Source of the DNA: Fibrobacter sp. UWB16
Lineage (GTDB): Bacteria > Fibrobacterota > Fibrobacteria > Fibrobacterales > Fibrobacteraceae
DNA length: 64,000 nucleotides
Assembly: GCF_900215325.1 (NCBI RefSeq)
Contig: NZ_OCMS01000003.1
Coordinates: 186,001-250,000, forward strand
Direction: 5' to 3'
In this document: in pieces, positions 31,548-39,796 of the stretch
How the letters are laid out: each line of letters opens with the position of its first letter
How positions within the stretch are numbered: position 1 is the stretch's first letter
Notes under the pieces: model-generated
Database searches by the model: none
Told to the model about the DNA's origin: nothing
What the model saw: only the letters and a program-made list of their open reading frames with translations
Translations under genes and position numbers: made by a program

Positions 31548-31961
31548 ATGGTTGAAACAGTAAAGAATGTTTTGAAACGGGCGGTGCCTCAAAAGGTTCA
31601 TTCCAAAGTCTCGATGAATCGTCTCAAGATTCTGGTGACGACGGTGAACCGTTCAAAGGCGGACTTCTACATGGATTACATCCAGTCGTTTGGTGCGAAT
31701 ATGCAGTTCGTGTTTTACGGCCACGGCACTGCTCCGCGCGAAATCATGGCGGCGCTTGGGCTTGCGGACTCTGAACGCGCGGTGATTATCAGCATCATTG
31801 GCGAAGACCATGTGCCTGCCGTCTTGGAATGTCTGGAAGAAAAATTCAGGACGATTGTGAACGGCAAGGGCATTGCTTACACGATTCCGATGTCAAGCGT
31901 CATTGGCAAGTCGGTATTTAACTTTTTGAGCGACAACCGATCTCAGGTAGGGAGAGGGTAA
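31548..31961 (+). CDS. PII-like signalling protein (first of two)
   Basis: 137 residues. The first ~25 are an extension; the core (LKILVTTVNRSKADFYMDYIQSFGANMQFVFYGHGTAPREIMAALGL, VLECLEEKF, GKGIAYTIPMSSVIG) has the beta-alpha-beta ferredoxin-like pattern and the GKGIAYTIP segment typical of PII-like proteins paired with DUF1538. The classical uridylylated T-loop Tyr motif is absent. Begins eight bases after the DUF1538 stop. Probably a sensor that controls the transporter. Confidence 0.75.
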   Translation: MVETVKNVLKRAVPQKVHSKVSMNRLKILVTTVNRSKADFYMDYIQSFGANMQFVFYGHGTAPREIMAALGLADSERAVIISIIGEDHVPAVLECLEEKFRTIVNGKGIAYTIPMSSVIGKSVFNFLSDNRSQVGRG

Positions 31962-31963
31962 TT

Positions 31964-32299
31964 ATGAAACCGAATACACATGAATTAATTATCTGCATTG
32001 TGAATAACGGATTCTCCGATACTGTGATGGAAGCCGCTAAAGAGGCGGGTGCCCGTGGTGGCACGGTCTTGAACGCCCGTGGTACGGCAAATAAAGAAGC
32101 TGAAGCATTTTTCCATATCGCGATTCAGCCCGAAAAGGAAGTCGTGATGATTCTTGTGCCGCTGAACGTGAAGGATGCGGTGCTCCATTCGCTATATGAA
32201 AAAGCGGGCCTCAATACAATGGGGCAGGGGATTGCATTTGCGCTCCCAGTCGATAATGTCGTTGGGCTAACGCCGTGGAAGGTTGAAGCTAAAACGTAA
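31964..32299 (+). CDS. P-II family nitrogen-regulator-like protein (second of two)
   Basis: 111 residues. ELIICIVNNGFSDTVMEAAKEAGARGGTVLNARGT is close to the core of P-II-like proteins, with GARGGTVLNARGT where the T-loop begins; GQGIAFALPVDNVVGL is the C-terminal part. It starts two bases after the first PII-like gene. The pair may form a hetero-oligomer that gates the DUF1538 protein; the ligand is not known. Confidence 0.8.
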   Translation: MKPNTHELIICIVNNGFSDTVMEAAKEAGARGGTVLNARGTANKEAEAFFHIAIQPEKEVVMILVPLNVKDAVLHSLYEKAGLNTMGQGIAFALPVDNVVGLTPWKVEAKT

Positions 32300-32440
32300 G
32301 GCGCATTTCGAGCTTGTCTTTACAAGTTAAAACAACGCCTTTGCGGCCTTGTGCCTTGGAATCGTCAATGAGCTTTTGGATAAGTTCTCCGAACATCAGC
32401 CAAAAGTGGTTGCGGTTCTGATTTGCATTATAACTTTACC
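32289..32440 (-). pseudogene. Remnant of a GNAT acetyltransferase gene
   Basis: Read on the minus strand, the gap between the PII-like gene and metH translates to GELIQKLIDDSKAQGRKGVVLTCKDKL followed at once by EMRLTF and a stop. The first part is the acetyl-CoA-binding helix and following strand of a GNAT N-acetyltransferase. In intact proteins of this type the part after CKDKL continues through a 'HYYEKFGF' segment and ends in 'MRLTF'; here that middle is deleted, and no start codon or N-terminal half is present. It overlaps the 3' ends of both neighbours. Confidence 0.6.
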
Positions 32441-35400
32441 TGGAAGTAATCGATTTCGGGGTGGCTGATATAGAGGCCGCTCACGGAGGCTTGCGGGTAC
32501 ATGGCGCCGTTTTCGGTGAGGCTGATGCCTACGCTCTTGAAGTCGATGAGCTTCGCGACGTTGAAGATTTCCTTGATATTCGGGAGCACGGGGTAGCCGA
32601 CGGCCGGGCGGATGCCCTTCCAGCCGCTTGTGCGTTCGAGTTCTTGGCTCAAGTATTCAGCGCCTGCTTCGGCGAGGCGGTCGGCGACAGTCTGCATGAG
32701 GAGAACGTCGTAATCGCTGCCGCCCTGTTCTGCTTTGAGCTTTTCCAAGCGCTTGACGAACGTGTCGCTCATGGTCACTGCGAATGCACCGACGATGTCG
32801 CGGAAAACGTCCTTGCCTGCGGGAGAGGCGAAAACGCTTGCGGTATTGGCGTTTGCCGGAGCGACGTAGTCGCAGAGGGAAAGGCAAGTACCTTCGGGAT
32901 TCTGCTGACGTGCGGTCGAAACTTCAACGAAGTCTTCGTCTGTGCCTGTGCGGCCCGTGTTGAAGATGACGGACTTTTCAGTACCGGCAGCAGGGTAGAA
33001 TGCTTGAACGGCGCGGAGGGCGTATTCGGGCTTTGTGAGCGACTTGATGAGCGCTTCAGCATCGGCCTTGAGCTTCTTGGCTTCTTCTTCGTCCGGCTTG
33101 ATTTTCCAAGTGAAGAAGAAGTATTCCCAGCTGATGAGCGGGATAATCTTTTCGATAGGAATCGGCGGAAGCTTGCTTTCGCCCATGAACGGCGGCTGTA
33201 CCGGCTGGTATTTGCTCCAGTCGTACTGGAAGCGGCGTTCTTCCGGCGTGGAGGCGGCTGCGGCCATGGCGTTTGCGGCTTCGGTCTTGATGCCGTTTTG
33301 CTTGTCGCGGATGCGCTGCTGCTCTTCGCGGTTTTCTTGAATCGTTTGTTCGCGGGTGGCGGGGTCGAGCAATTTCTGGGCGAGGCCCGGATTGCTGGCG
33401 GCGTCGCGCACGTGGAAAACAGGACCGTCATAGCACGGAGCGATTTTCACGGCGGTATGCGTAGGCGAGGTGGTGGCACCACCGACGATAATCGGGATGC
33501 GCTGACCTGCGGCCTGCATGGCCTTTGCGACCGTACACATTTCTTCAAGAGACGGCGTAATAAGACCGGAAAGGCTCAAGATATCTGCTTTGTTCTCAAT
33601 CGCAGCCTTGACAATCACGTCTTCGGGAACCATCACGCCGAGGTCCACCATGTCGTAGCCGTTACAGGCCATAATCACGGAGACAATGTTCTTGCCGATA
33701 TCATGCACGTCGCCCTTGACGGTCGCGATGACGATTTTACCGCGGCTCGAGGCGTTTGCGTCTTTGCCGGCTTCGATGTAAGGCTGCAAAATTTCCACAG
33801 CTTTTTTCATCGTACGTGCGGTTTTCACGACTTGCGGGAGGAACATCTTGCCTTCACCGAAACGACGGCCGACTTCGTTCATGCCGTCCATCAGCGGGCC
33901 AGAAATGATGCCGACCGGGCTATCGCCGCGGTTGATGAGTTCCATCAAGTCGGGCTGCAATGTTGTAGAAGTTCCCTTGAGGAGAGCTTCTTGCAAACGT
34001 TCTTCGGGCGTGGTGGGCTTGGCGTCAGCAGCTGCGTTGCCTTCGTCAGAAGATGTGCTTGCGCCTGTGCTTACGGCGAAAATTGCTTTCGGGTCGTACT
34101 TGGCGCCAGTTTCCTTTGCCTTGGCTTGGGCGGCCGTCATGCGGCTTGCAATTTCGATGAGTTCTTCGCTTGCTTCCGGTTCCGTGTTGAAGATGACTTC
34201 AGTAATGGCCATGCGGAGTTCAAGCGGAATTGTCTTGTACTTGATAATTGCACTCGGGTTCATGATCGCCATGCCCATGCCGTTCGGGATGGCGTAATGC
34301 AAGAACGTGGTGTGCATCGCTTCGCGCAAGTAGTTGTTGCCACGGAATGCGAACGAGAGGTTCGAAAGACCGCCCGAGATGCGGACGCCGGGGAGGTTGT
34401 CCATAATCCAGCGGACAGCGCGGATAAAGTCAATGGCGTAGGCATTGTGTTCTGCCATGCCGGTTGCGACTGTCAAAACGTTCGGGTCGTAAATGATATC
34501 GGATGGATCAAAGTGAAGCTGCTTCACCATGATATCGTAAGCACGGGACGCAATTTGTACGCGGCGTTCGTAGTTTGTGGCCTGGCCTTCTTCGTCGAAG
34601 AGCATCACAATCACGGCGGCACCGAGGCGCTTCACGGTGAGTGCGTGTTCGATAAACGCCTTTTCGCCCATCTTGAGCGAGATGGAGTTCACGATGCTCT
34701 TGCCCTGAATGCACTTGAGGCCTTCTTCGATAACTTCGAAGCGGGAGCTATCGACCATGATAGGCACGCGGCTTACAGCAGGGTCGGATGCAATCAAGTT
34801 CAAGAATGTGCGCATTTCGGCGGTGGCATCGAGGAGACCGTCGTCCATGTTGACGTCAATGACGTCGGCGCCGTCATCGACCTGCTTGCGGGCGATGTCG
34901 AGCGCTTCTTCGTAATTCTTCTCGTTGATGAGACGCAGGAACTTCTTGGAGCCCGCGACGTTGCAACGTTCGCCGACCTTCACGAAATCATCGGCATTGC
35001 AACTGTCGGCGCCGTTGCTCGGGCGAACCTGTTCTCTGAACAACGGTTCGAGCCCCGCAAGGCGGAGGCGCGGGCAAGTGACGTATTTGGGCGCGGGTTC
35101 ACGGCGCTTGTAATCGGCCGGGAGTTCGTCCAGCATTTTGCGCATCGCGGCGATATGTTCTGGAGTCGTACCGCAGCAACCGCCAATCATGTTCACGAGC
35201 TTGTCGTCCAGATAAACGCGCATCAGGCGCACCATATCTTCGGGCGTGTCGTCATAACCGCCGAACTGGTTCGGAAGACCTGCGTTCGGGTGGCAGCTGA
35301 GGTAGCACGGAGCGATAGCGCCCATGCGGCGGAGATACGGCACCATGCCATCAGCGCCGAGACCGCAGTTAAGGCCAATGGAAAGCGGGTGCATGTGCAT

Positions 35401-36078
35401 CACGCTCACGGCGAAAGCTTCAACGGTCTGGCCGGAAAGTGTACGCCCGGAAGCGTCGCTCACGGTCATCGAGAGCATGACTTCGATCGACTTGATATCT
35501 GCTTCGGGAGTGCCTGCTGCTTTTGCGGCTTCAATGCGCGCATCGTTTGCCTTGCTGTAAGCGCTGAGTGCTGCCTTTGCGTTCAACGTGTCGAAAATCG
35601 TTTCGATGAGAATGGCGTCAACGCCTTCTTCCATGAGCACGGAAATTTGTTCCAAATACGCATCTTCGAGTTCGTCAAATGTGATGGCGCGGCTTGCCGG
35701 GTCGTTCACGTCTTCGCTCATGGAGAGCATCTTGCTCGTCGGGCCGACGTCGCCCAGAATATAGACCTTGCGGCCATACTTCTTGAAGCCTTCTTCGGCG
35801 GCCTGCTTCGCGATTTTCACGGAAGCGCGGTTCATCTCGGCGATGCGATGTTCCTGGTGGTATTCGTGTTGGCTCACGCGCTGGCTCGAGAACGTGTTCG
35901 TGGTGAGGCAATCCACGCCTGCATCCACGTAACGACGCTGGATGTCGAGAATTATCTCGGGCTTTTCGATGGAGAGCATGTCGTTGTTGGCGCCCTTGAT
36001 CCCGTAAGTCTGGATAACGGAGCCCATGCCGCCATCGAGCAGCATCATCTTTGATTCAAACGCTTCGCGAAGAGTCAT
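32428..36078 (-). CDS. metH: Cobalamin-dependent methionine synthase
   Basis: 1,216 residues, the full four-module enzyme that moves a methyl group from methyl-tetrahydrofolate to homocysteine through B12. Homocysteine domain ~1-330 with the zinc ligands in LNCG and GGCCGTTPEHI; pterin-binding domain ~365-640 (GERCNVAGSKKF, DVNMDDG); B12 cap and binding domains ~680-930 with KGDVHDIGKNIV (the cobalt-ligating His) and VGGATTSPTHTA; SAM-dependent activation domain at the C-terminus with GIRPAVGYP. Upstream (36079-36246) I see no cobalamin or SAM riboswitch, only a small hairpin. The opposite strand holds a long open frame that is only a codon-bias shadow. Confidence 0.97.
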   Translation of the reverse strand: MTLREAFESKMMLLDGGMGSVIQTYGIKGANNDMLSIEKPEIILDIQRRYVDAGVDCLTTNTFSSQRVSQHEYHQEHRIAEMNRASVKIAKQAAEEGFKKYGRKVYILGDVGPTSKMLSMSEDVNDPASRAITFDELEDAYLEQISVLMEEGVDAILIETIFDTLNAKAALSAYSKANDARIEAAKAAGTPEADIKSIEVMLSMTVSDASGRTLSGQTVEAFAVSVMHMHPLSIGLNCGLGADGMVPYLRRMGAIAPCYLSCHPNAGLPNQFGGYDDTPEDMVRLMRVYLDDKLVNMIGGCCGTTPEHIAAMRKMLDELPADYKRREPAPKYVTCPRLRLAGLEPLFREQVRPSNGADSCNADDFVKVGERCNVAGSKKFLRLINEKNYEEALDIARKQVDDGADVIDVNMDDGLLDATAEMRTFLNLIASDPAVSRVPIMVDSSRFEVIEEGLKCIQGKSIVNSISLKMGEKAFIEHALTVKRLGAAVIVMLFDEEGQATNYERRVQIASRAYDIMVKQLHFDPSDIIYDPNVLTVATGMAEHNAYAIDFIRAVRWIMDNLPGVRISGGLSNLSFAFRGNNYLREAMHTTFLHYAIPNGMGMAIMNPSAIIKYKTIPLELRMAITEVIFNTEPEASEELIEIASRMTAAQAKAKETGAKYDPKAIFAVSTGASTSSDEGNAAADAKPTTPEERLQEALLKGTSTTLQPDLMELINRGDSPVGIISGPLMDGMNEVGRRFGEGKMFLPQVVKTARTMKKAVEILQPYIEAGKDANASSRGKIVIATVKGDVHDIGKNIVSVIMACNGYDMVDLGVMVPEDVIVKAAIENKADILSLSGLITPSLEEMCTVAKAMQAAGQRIPIIVGGATTSPTHTAVKIAPCYDGPVFHVRDAASNPGLAQKLLDPATREQTIQENREEQQRIRDKQNGIKTEAANAMAAAASTPEERRFQYDWSKYQPVQPPFMGESKLPPIPIEKIIPLISWEYFFFTWKIKPDEEEAKKLKADAEALIKSLTKPEYALRAVQAFYPAAGTEKSVIFNTGRTGTDEDFVEVSTARQQNPEGTCLSLCDYVAPANANTASVFASPAGKDVFRDIVGAFAVTMSDTFVKRLEKLKAEQGGSDYDVLLMQTVADRLAEAGAEYLSQELERTSGWKGIRPAVGYPVLPNIKEIFNVAKLIDFKSVGISLTENGAMYPQASVSGLYISHPEIDYFQVKL

Positions 36079-36130
36079 TTTGATTTCCGTGTTTAAAATT
36101 TAAATTTATGCGTATATTTGTTTTTATGCA

Positions 36131-36166
36131 TAAAAATAGAAAAATGCTCGGCGTGCTGTCACGAGC
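36131..36166 (-). terminator. Probable terminator between the nuclease gene and metH
   Basis: On the minus strand GCTCG (36162-36166 complement) pairs with CGAGC (36145-36150 region) around an 11-base loop and is followed by ATTTTTCTATTTTT. A short stem but a good T-tract; it would end the DUF1016-type gene. Confidence 0.5.
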
Positions 36167-36246
36167 CATGAACCCATAATACCCTAAATTACATATTCCT
36201 AGTGAAATGGCAGGAATAATTGGGGCTGGTGTGGATTCCATAGAGA

Positions 36247-37425
36247 TCAAATCCTTCCTTTTTTAGTTTTTTCATGCTGTTCAATAAACAGCTCCTTTTG
36301 CATTTCAATTTCGCGAGCTAGAATTTCCTTAGATGGAATGTAAGTCAAGTATTTGGCCGCATACATACGTTTGTTTGTCGCAAGAGTTGAAAAACGAGCA
36401 ACATCGGCGTTAGTGTCGGAGCAGAGAATTATGCCAATTGTCGGGTTGTCTCCTTCGGTCTTTTTGTAGGTGTCGTAGAGCTTGAGATACATGTCCATTT
36501 GCCCTACATCTTCGTACGATATTTTTCTTGTTTTCAAGTCTATCAAGACAAAACATTTCAGCATATAATTATAAAACACCAAGTCGATATAATAGTCATC
36601 ATCTTCTGTATGGATATGTTGCTGACGACCGACAAAAGCATAGCCTTTCCCCATTTCCATCAGGAATTTTTGTAAGTGATTCAAAATTGCATTTTCCAAT
36701 GTCGACTCAGTCACCGCGGCTTCCTGATTTACTCCAAGAAACTCTGCAATTAAAGGATTTTTGATAAATTCCGAGCGATCCTTCTGATAATTGGCTGTCA
36801 GGTTTTTCATTTCCTTGACAACGGCTGCCTTTTGGGCCTTGGGCGTCTGCATTAACCGATAGTAATATTGAGATGCAATATTCCGCTTTAAGGTGCGATA
36901 ATCCCATTGTTGCGAAGAGGCTTCTTGCATATACCACGTTCGAGCTTCGAGGTCGGCAACACGCATAAGGCATTCGTAATGACTCCATGATAATTGAGGT
37001 AACAACGGTTGTTCTACTTGTTGTTGAATAAGCGCATCAGACTGTCGCTTTGGCGATTGTATTGATTTAGCAGACAATGTCTGCTGAATCTTGAGAATCT
37101 CATTTTTGAATTCAGCAGGCAATGCCTGCTGAATTTGCAGAAAACCGAACATTTGATAAAATTTTCTGAAATTTCTAAGTTGAGTCTCGGAAAAACCGTT
37201 ACCGAAATTTTCGGTCAAAACTTTGGAAGCCTCCTCAATGATACGCTTCCCATAATCAGCTCTCGCCTTTCCCTGCTGTTCCTGTTCCACAATTCGCCAG
37301 CCTAGCAACCAATTACAGGCAACCTGCATCAGATTTGCTGCGCGAAAGCTCATGTTCCGTGCCGTAGAAACGATGTTTCTCAAATCCGTTATAAAGTCGG
37401 CGTTTAGGTTCGCATTACTCTTCAA
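36247..37425 (-). CDS. DUF1016/YhcG-type PDDEXK nuclease, 5' end displaced by duplication
   Basis: 392 residues. N-terminal helical DUF1016 part (LRNIVSTARNMSFRAANLMQVACNWLLGWRIVEQEQQGKARADYGKRIIEEAS) and a C-terminal PDDEXK-type domain (FVGRQQHIHTEDDDYYIDLVFYNYMLKCFVLIDLKTRKISYEDVGQMDMYLKLYD), where Asp of YIDLVFY and the Asp-Leu-Lys of IDLK are the likely catalytic residues. Family members are nuclease-like and often found near restriction or defence genes. The frame opens at a TTG (37425) because a 113-bp tandem duplication separates it from the original start at 37562. The TTG overlaps the stop of the upstream fragment (TTGA), so restart of translation is possible. The stretch ~110-160 contains two palindrome-encoded inserts. 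Confidence 0.75.
   Translation of the reverse strand: MKSNANLNADFITDLRNIVSTARNMSFRAANLMQVACNWLLGWRIVEQEQQGKARADYGKRIIEEASKVLTENFGNGFSETQLRNFRKFYQMFGFLQIQQALPAEFKNEILKIQQTLSAKSIQSPKRQSDALIQQQVEQPLLPQLSWSHYECLMRVADLEARTWYMQEASSQQWDYRTLKRNIASQYYYRLMQTPKAQKAAVVKEMKNLTANYQKDRSEFIKNPLIAEFLGVNQEAAVTESTLENAILNHLQKFLMEMGKGYAFVGRQQHIHTEDDDYYIDLVFYNYMLKCFVLIDLKTRKISYEDVGQMDMYLKLYDTYKKTEGDNPTIGIILCSDTNADVARFSTLATNKRMYAAKYLTYIPSKEILAREIEMQKELFIEQHEKTKKGRI
37069..37133. repeat. Two short perfect palindromes inside the nuclease gene
   Basis: AGCAGACA-A-TGTCTGCT at 37069-37085, and arms TTCAGCAGGCA / TGCCTGCTGAA around a single A at 37111-37133. The two share AGCAGRCAATGYCTGCT. They encode the similar peptide pieces QQTLSAKS and QQALPAEF. 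Confidence 0.7.
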
Positions 37426-37535
37426 TTACAGGCAACCTGCATCAGATTTGCTGCGCGAAAGCTCATGTTCCGTGCCGTAGAAACGATGTTTCTCAAATCC
37501 GTTATAAAGTCGGCGTTTAGGTTCGCATTACTCTT
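37310..37535. repeat. 113-bp direct tandem duplication
   Basis: Unit 1 is 37310-37422 and unit 2 is 37423-37535; by eye they are identical over the full 113 bases (CAATTACAGGCAACCTGCAT...CATTACTCTT). As 113 is not a multiple of three, the duplication shifts the frame of the minus-strand nuclease gene. Confidence 0.9.
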
Positions 37536-37562
37536 TGACGGAACGGGTTTCTTTTTAGACAT
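37422..37562 (-). pseudogene. 5' fragment of the DUF1016-type nuclease gene
   Basis: ATG 37562 has an excellent ribosome site (AAAGGAG, five bases spacing) and begins MSKKKPVPSKSNANLNADF, continuing through the same residues that open the downstream frame (ITDLRNIVSTARNMSFRAANLMQVACN) and then stopping at a TGA created by the duplication. This is the original start of the gene; removal of one 113-bp unit would restore one continuous reading frame from here to 36247. Confidence 0.8.
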
Positions 37563-37768
37563 AGAGACTCCTTTGAAAAAAGAAAAACATTTGATAATCA
37601 TCAAATGCCTTTCGGAGCCTACACTATTAGGAACCGCAGCAGAAATGTAGCATATGTGCCAAAGTTGGCAAGGGGCCTAAGGAAATTTTACAATTTGGTT
37701 AGTTTATTCGAGTTGTTTTGATTGTGCCAATAAGTTTTATCCTATCATCTAACCTATTACCCAATCGC

Positions 37769-37801
37769 GGTTGTCGCAAATTTTGAGACAACCACTTTTT
37801 T
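37769..37801 (+). terminator. Orphan terminator-like hairpin
   Basis: GGTTGTC (37769-37775) pairs with GACAACC (37787-37793), followed by ACTTTTTTT. No plus-strand gene ends here: the nearest upstream coding sequence is on the other strand. The 37605-38123 gap otherwise holds AT-rich sequence, the C tract and a short repeat. Confidence 0.5.
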
Positions 37802-37971
37802 TCCGTGTTTTGTGGTGAGTGCAAAAATGCACATACCAATTTGGACTTTGGATGGCTTGTTTTTTTCTACTTGTGTAAAATATTATATATATATTACAAG
37901 TATGGAAACCTTTATGCACATATCTTCCGAGTGCCCCGTAGCTGTTTGCGGACGGGTTTCTAATTCGTTTA

Positions 37972-37986
37972 CCCCCCCCCCCCCCC
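37972..37986. repeat. Homopolymer tract of 15 C
   Basis: Fifteen consecutive C between TTCGTTTA and ATGTAAATT, about 140 bases upstream of the lipoprotein start at 38124. No other homopolymer of this kind was noticed in the window. Confidence 0.9.
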
Positions 37987-38085
37987 ATGTAAATTTTTAC
38001 AAACAAGACTGCTGGGCGCAGTCCTTCTTGTGTGTCATTCTAAAGCTGAATGCAATAGGATTCTTACACTATTTCAATTTAAAAT

Positions 38086-38104
38086 CCCTGAGCTTGTCGA
38101 AGGG
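38086..38104. repeat. Short palindromic repeat CCCTGAGCTTGTCGAAGGG
   Basis: An imperfect palindrome of the widely dispersed CCCTGAG...GAAGGG kind, immediately upstream of the ribosome site of the lipoprotein gene at 38124. Confidence 0.6.
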
Positions 38105-38123
38105 ATAATCAGAGGATAACCTT

Positions 38124-39740
38124 ATGAATAAAATATCCCTTTTAACTTCGCTTATCCTTGCTTTGTTTTTCATTGCCTGTGGCGGTGATAGCGGCAATAG
38201 TTCTTCTGCAAAGATTGATGCTGAAGAACATAAAATCGAGGACAAATCTATTAGCGGTGTGTCACAAAAAGGTCCTTTTGTAAAGGGCTCTACGGTGACT
38301 GCTTATGAACTTGATGGAAGCAAATCGTTGTTACAGACGGGGCGTTCTTTTAGTGGAACGATTTCTCAGGATGATGGTCGTTTCAACATGAGCAATGTTT
38401 CGCTTCAGTCAAGTTTTGTGCGTCTGTCAGTAAATGGCTATTATCGTAACGAAGTGACCGGTGAACGTTCTGCCTCTCCGATAACCTTGAATGCGGTGAC
38501 GGACCTTTATGCTCGTAATACGGTAAATGTGAACTTGTTGACACACTTGGAATATGACCGAGTTGCTCAATTGTTGCGCGAAGGCGGTGGAACACTTGAT
38601 ATTAAGAAAGTTAAAAAACAAGCTGAAAAGGAAATATTCAATGCGTTCCATTTCGATGTTTCTGATTTTGGTTACTCTGAAGACTTAGATGTATTTGGCA
38701 AGACTGAGGCTGATGCGGCTTTGCTCGGTATTTCGATTCTATTGCAGGGCAACCGCAGCGAAGCTGAACTTACGGAACTCTTGGCAGAATTAAGTTCTGA
38801 TTTTGAGGATGGTAAGTGGGATGATGCTGAGAAAAAGGCAGAAATTGCGGATTGGGCGTTTGAAAATGAATTCCAAAGGAAACTTGCTGATTATCGTAGC
38901 AATGTTGAAGGGTGGGGACTTTCAACAACTGTGCCTGATTTTGAAAAATATATTCATAATTTCTGGACGACGGAAAAATTGGGCTTGTGCACTGTAGATA
39001 ATGAGGGCAAAATTGGTAAGTTGTCTTCTCAGAATTTTGATGGTGTTGTGATTACATGTTCGAATGGTGAATGGGTTTGGAGCATTCAGGGAGAACTTGT
39101 GGACAATCGCGATGGACAACATTATCGTACTGTGAAAATTGGTAGTCAAACGTGGATGGCTGAAAATCTGAACTATAAAGTGGAATCAAGTGTCTGTTCC
39201 GACAATCAGGATAGCAATTGTACCAAGTATGGTCGTCTTTACACATGGGGTGCTGCGGTTGGTAAGTCAGAAAGTGATTGTTCCCCAAAGGAAAAATGTT
39301 CATTACCATCTGGAAATATTCAAGGTGTATGTCCGAGTGGTTGGCATCTGCCGACTAAAGCAGAATGGGATGCTTTAATTAGTTCGGTTGGAGGGAAAAT
39401 TGCAAATGTCCTCGATGCACTCACGATTGTCAGCAATGCACTCAAGTCTGCAAATGGTTGGCCTTATGTTGGTGTTGGTTGGGTTTCTAATGGTTGGGAT
39501 GTTTACTCGTTTTCGGCGTTACCTGCAGGCGATAACTTCAATTATGCGGGGAGGAACGCATTCTTCTGGAGCTCTACAGAGTGTGAGTACAATGCATTGT
39601 GGGATGGCGCGTATAGATTATTTTTGAGCGTCTATGATAGTTTGGCACCGGCATACTCCTCAATCTCTAATGGTCGGGAAATTGGCCTAGGCAAAGATTC
39701 TAAACTCTATGGATATTCTATTCGTTGTCTTCAAGATTAG
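38124..39740 (+). CDS. FISUMP-domain lipoprotein with N-terminal GVSQKGPF module
   Basis: 538 residues. Lipobox FFIAC (mature Cys at residue 19). Residues ~44-215 are a module shared with three genes further on (47632, 48695, 51018): SGVSQKGPFVKGSTVTAYELDG, LSVNGYYRNEVTG, NVNLLTHLEYDRV, GKTEADAALLGISILL. Residues ~330-538 are a FISUMP domain: YRTVKIGSQTWMAENLNY, KYGRLYTWGAA, CPSGWHLPTKAEWDAL, FSALPAG, FFWSSTE, YSIRCLQD. Both parts are typical of Fibrobacter surface lipoproteins of unknown function. Preceded by a 15-C tract that could alter expression. A short hairpin (TTAGAG-GCG-CTCTAA, 39747-39761) lies after the stop. Confidence 0.88.
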   Translation: MNKISLLTSLILALFFIACGGDSGNSSSAKIDAEEHKIEDKSISGVSQKGPFVKGSTVTAYELDGSKSLLQTGRSFSGTISQDDGRFNMSNVSLQSSFVRLSVNGYYRNEVTGERSASPITLNAVTDLYARNTVNVNLLTHLEYDRVAQLLREGGGTLDIKKVKKQAEKEIFNAFHFDVSDFGYSEDLDVFGKTEADAALLGISILLQGNRSEAELTELLAELSSDFEDGKWDDAEKKAEIADWAFENEFQRKLADYRSNVEGWGLSTTVPDFEKYIHNFWTTEKLGLCTVDNEGKIGKLSSQNFDGVVITCSNGEWVWSIQGELVDNRDGQHYRTVKIGSQTWMAENLNYKVESSVCSDNQDSNCTKYGRLYTWGAAVGKSESDCSPKEKCSLPSGNIQGVCPSGWHLPTKAEWDALISSVGGKIANVLDALTIVSNALKSANGWPYVGVGWVSNGWDVYSFSALPAGDNFNYAGRNAFFWSSTECEYNALWDGAYRLFLSVYDSLAPAYSSISNGREIGLGKDSKLYGYSIRCLQD

Positions 39741-39796
39741 ACGAACTTAGAGGCGCTCTAATCAAAAAAAGTAAAAATTAAACAAAGGAATAAAAG

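Noticed and set aside
32461-36054. A 1,197-residue open frame on the strand opposite metH
   Set aside because: It mirrors metH exactly, has no ribosome site, and its sequence (many His/Val/Asp/Arg runs) is what codon bias gives on the opposite strand. Similar shadows lie opposite dxs, ispA, the Y-family polymerase and leuS.
36079-36246. Possible cobalamin or SAM riboswitch ahead of metH
   Set aside because: The gap is only 168 bases, lacks the B12-box or S-box core motifs, and its one hairpin is followed by a T-rich stretch that fits a terminator of the gene upstream.
37749-38108. Two overlapping open frames across the 15-C tract
   Set aside because: Both are low-complexity around the tract (PPPP or GGGGG), lack ribosome sites and resemble no protein. 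The tract is more likely regulatory or neutral.
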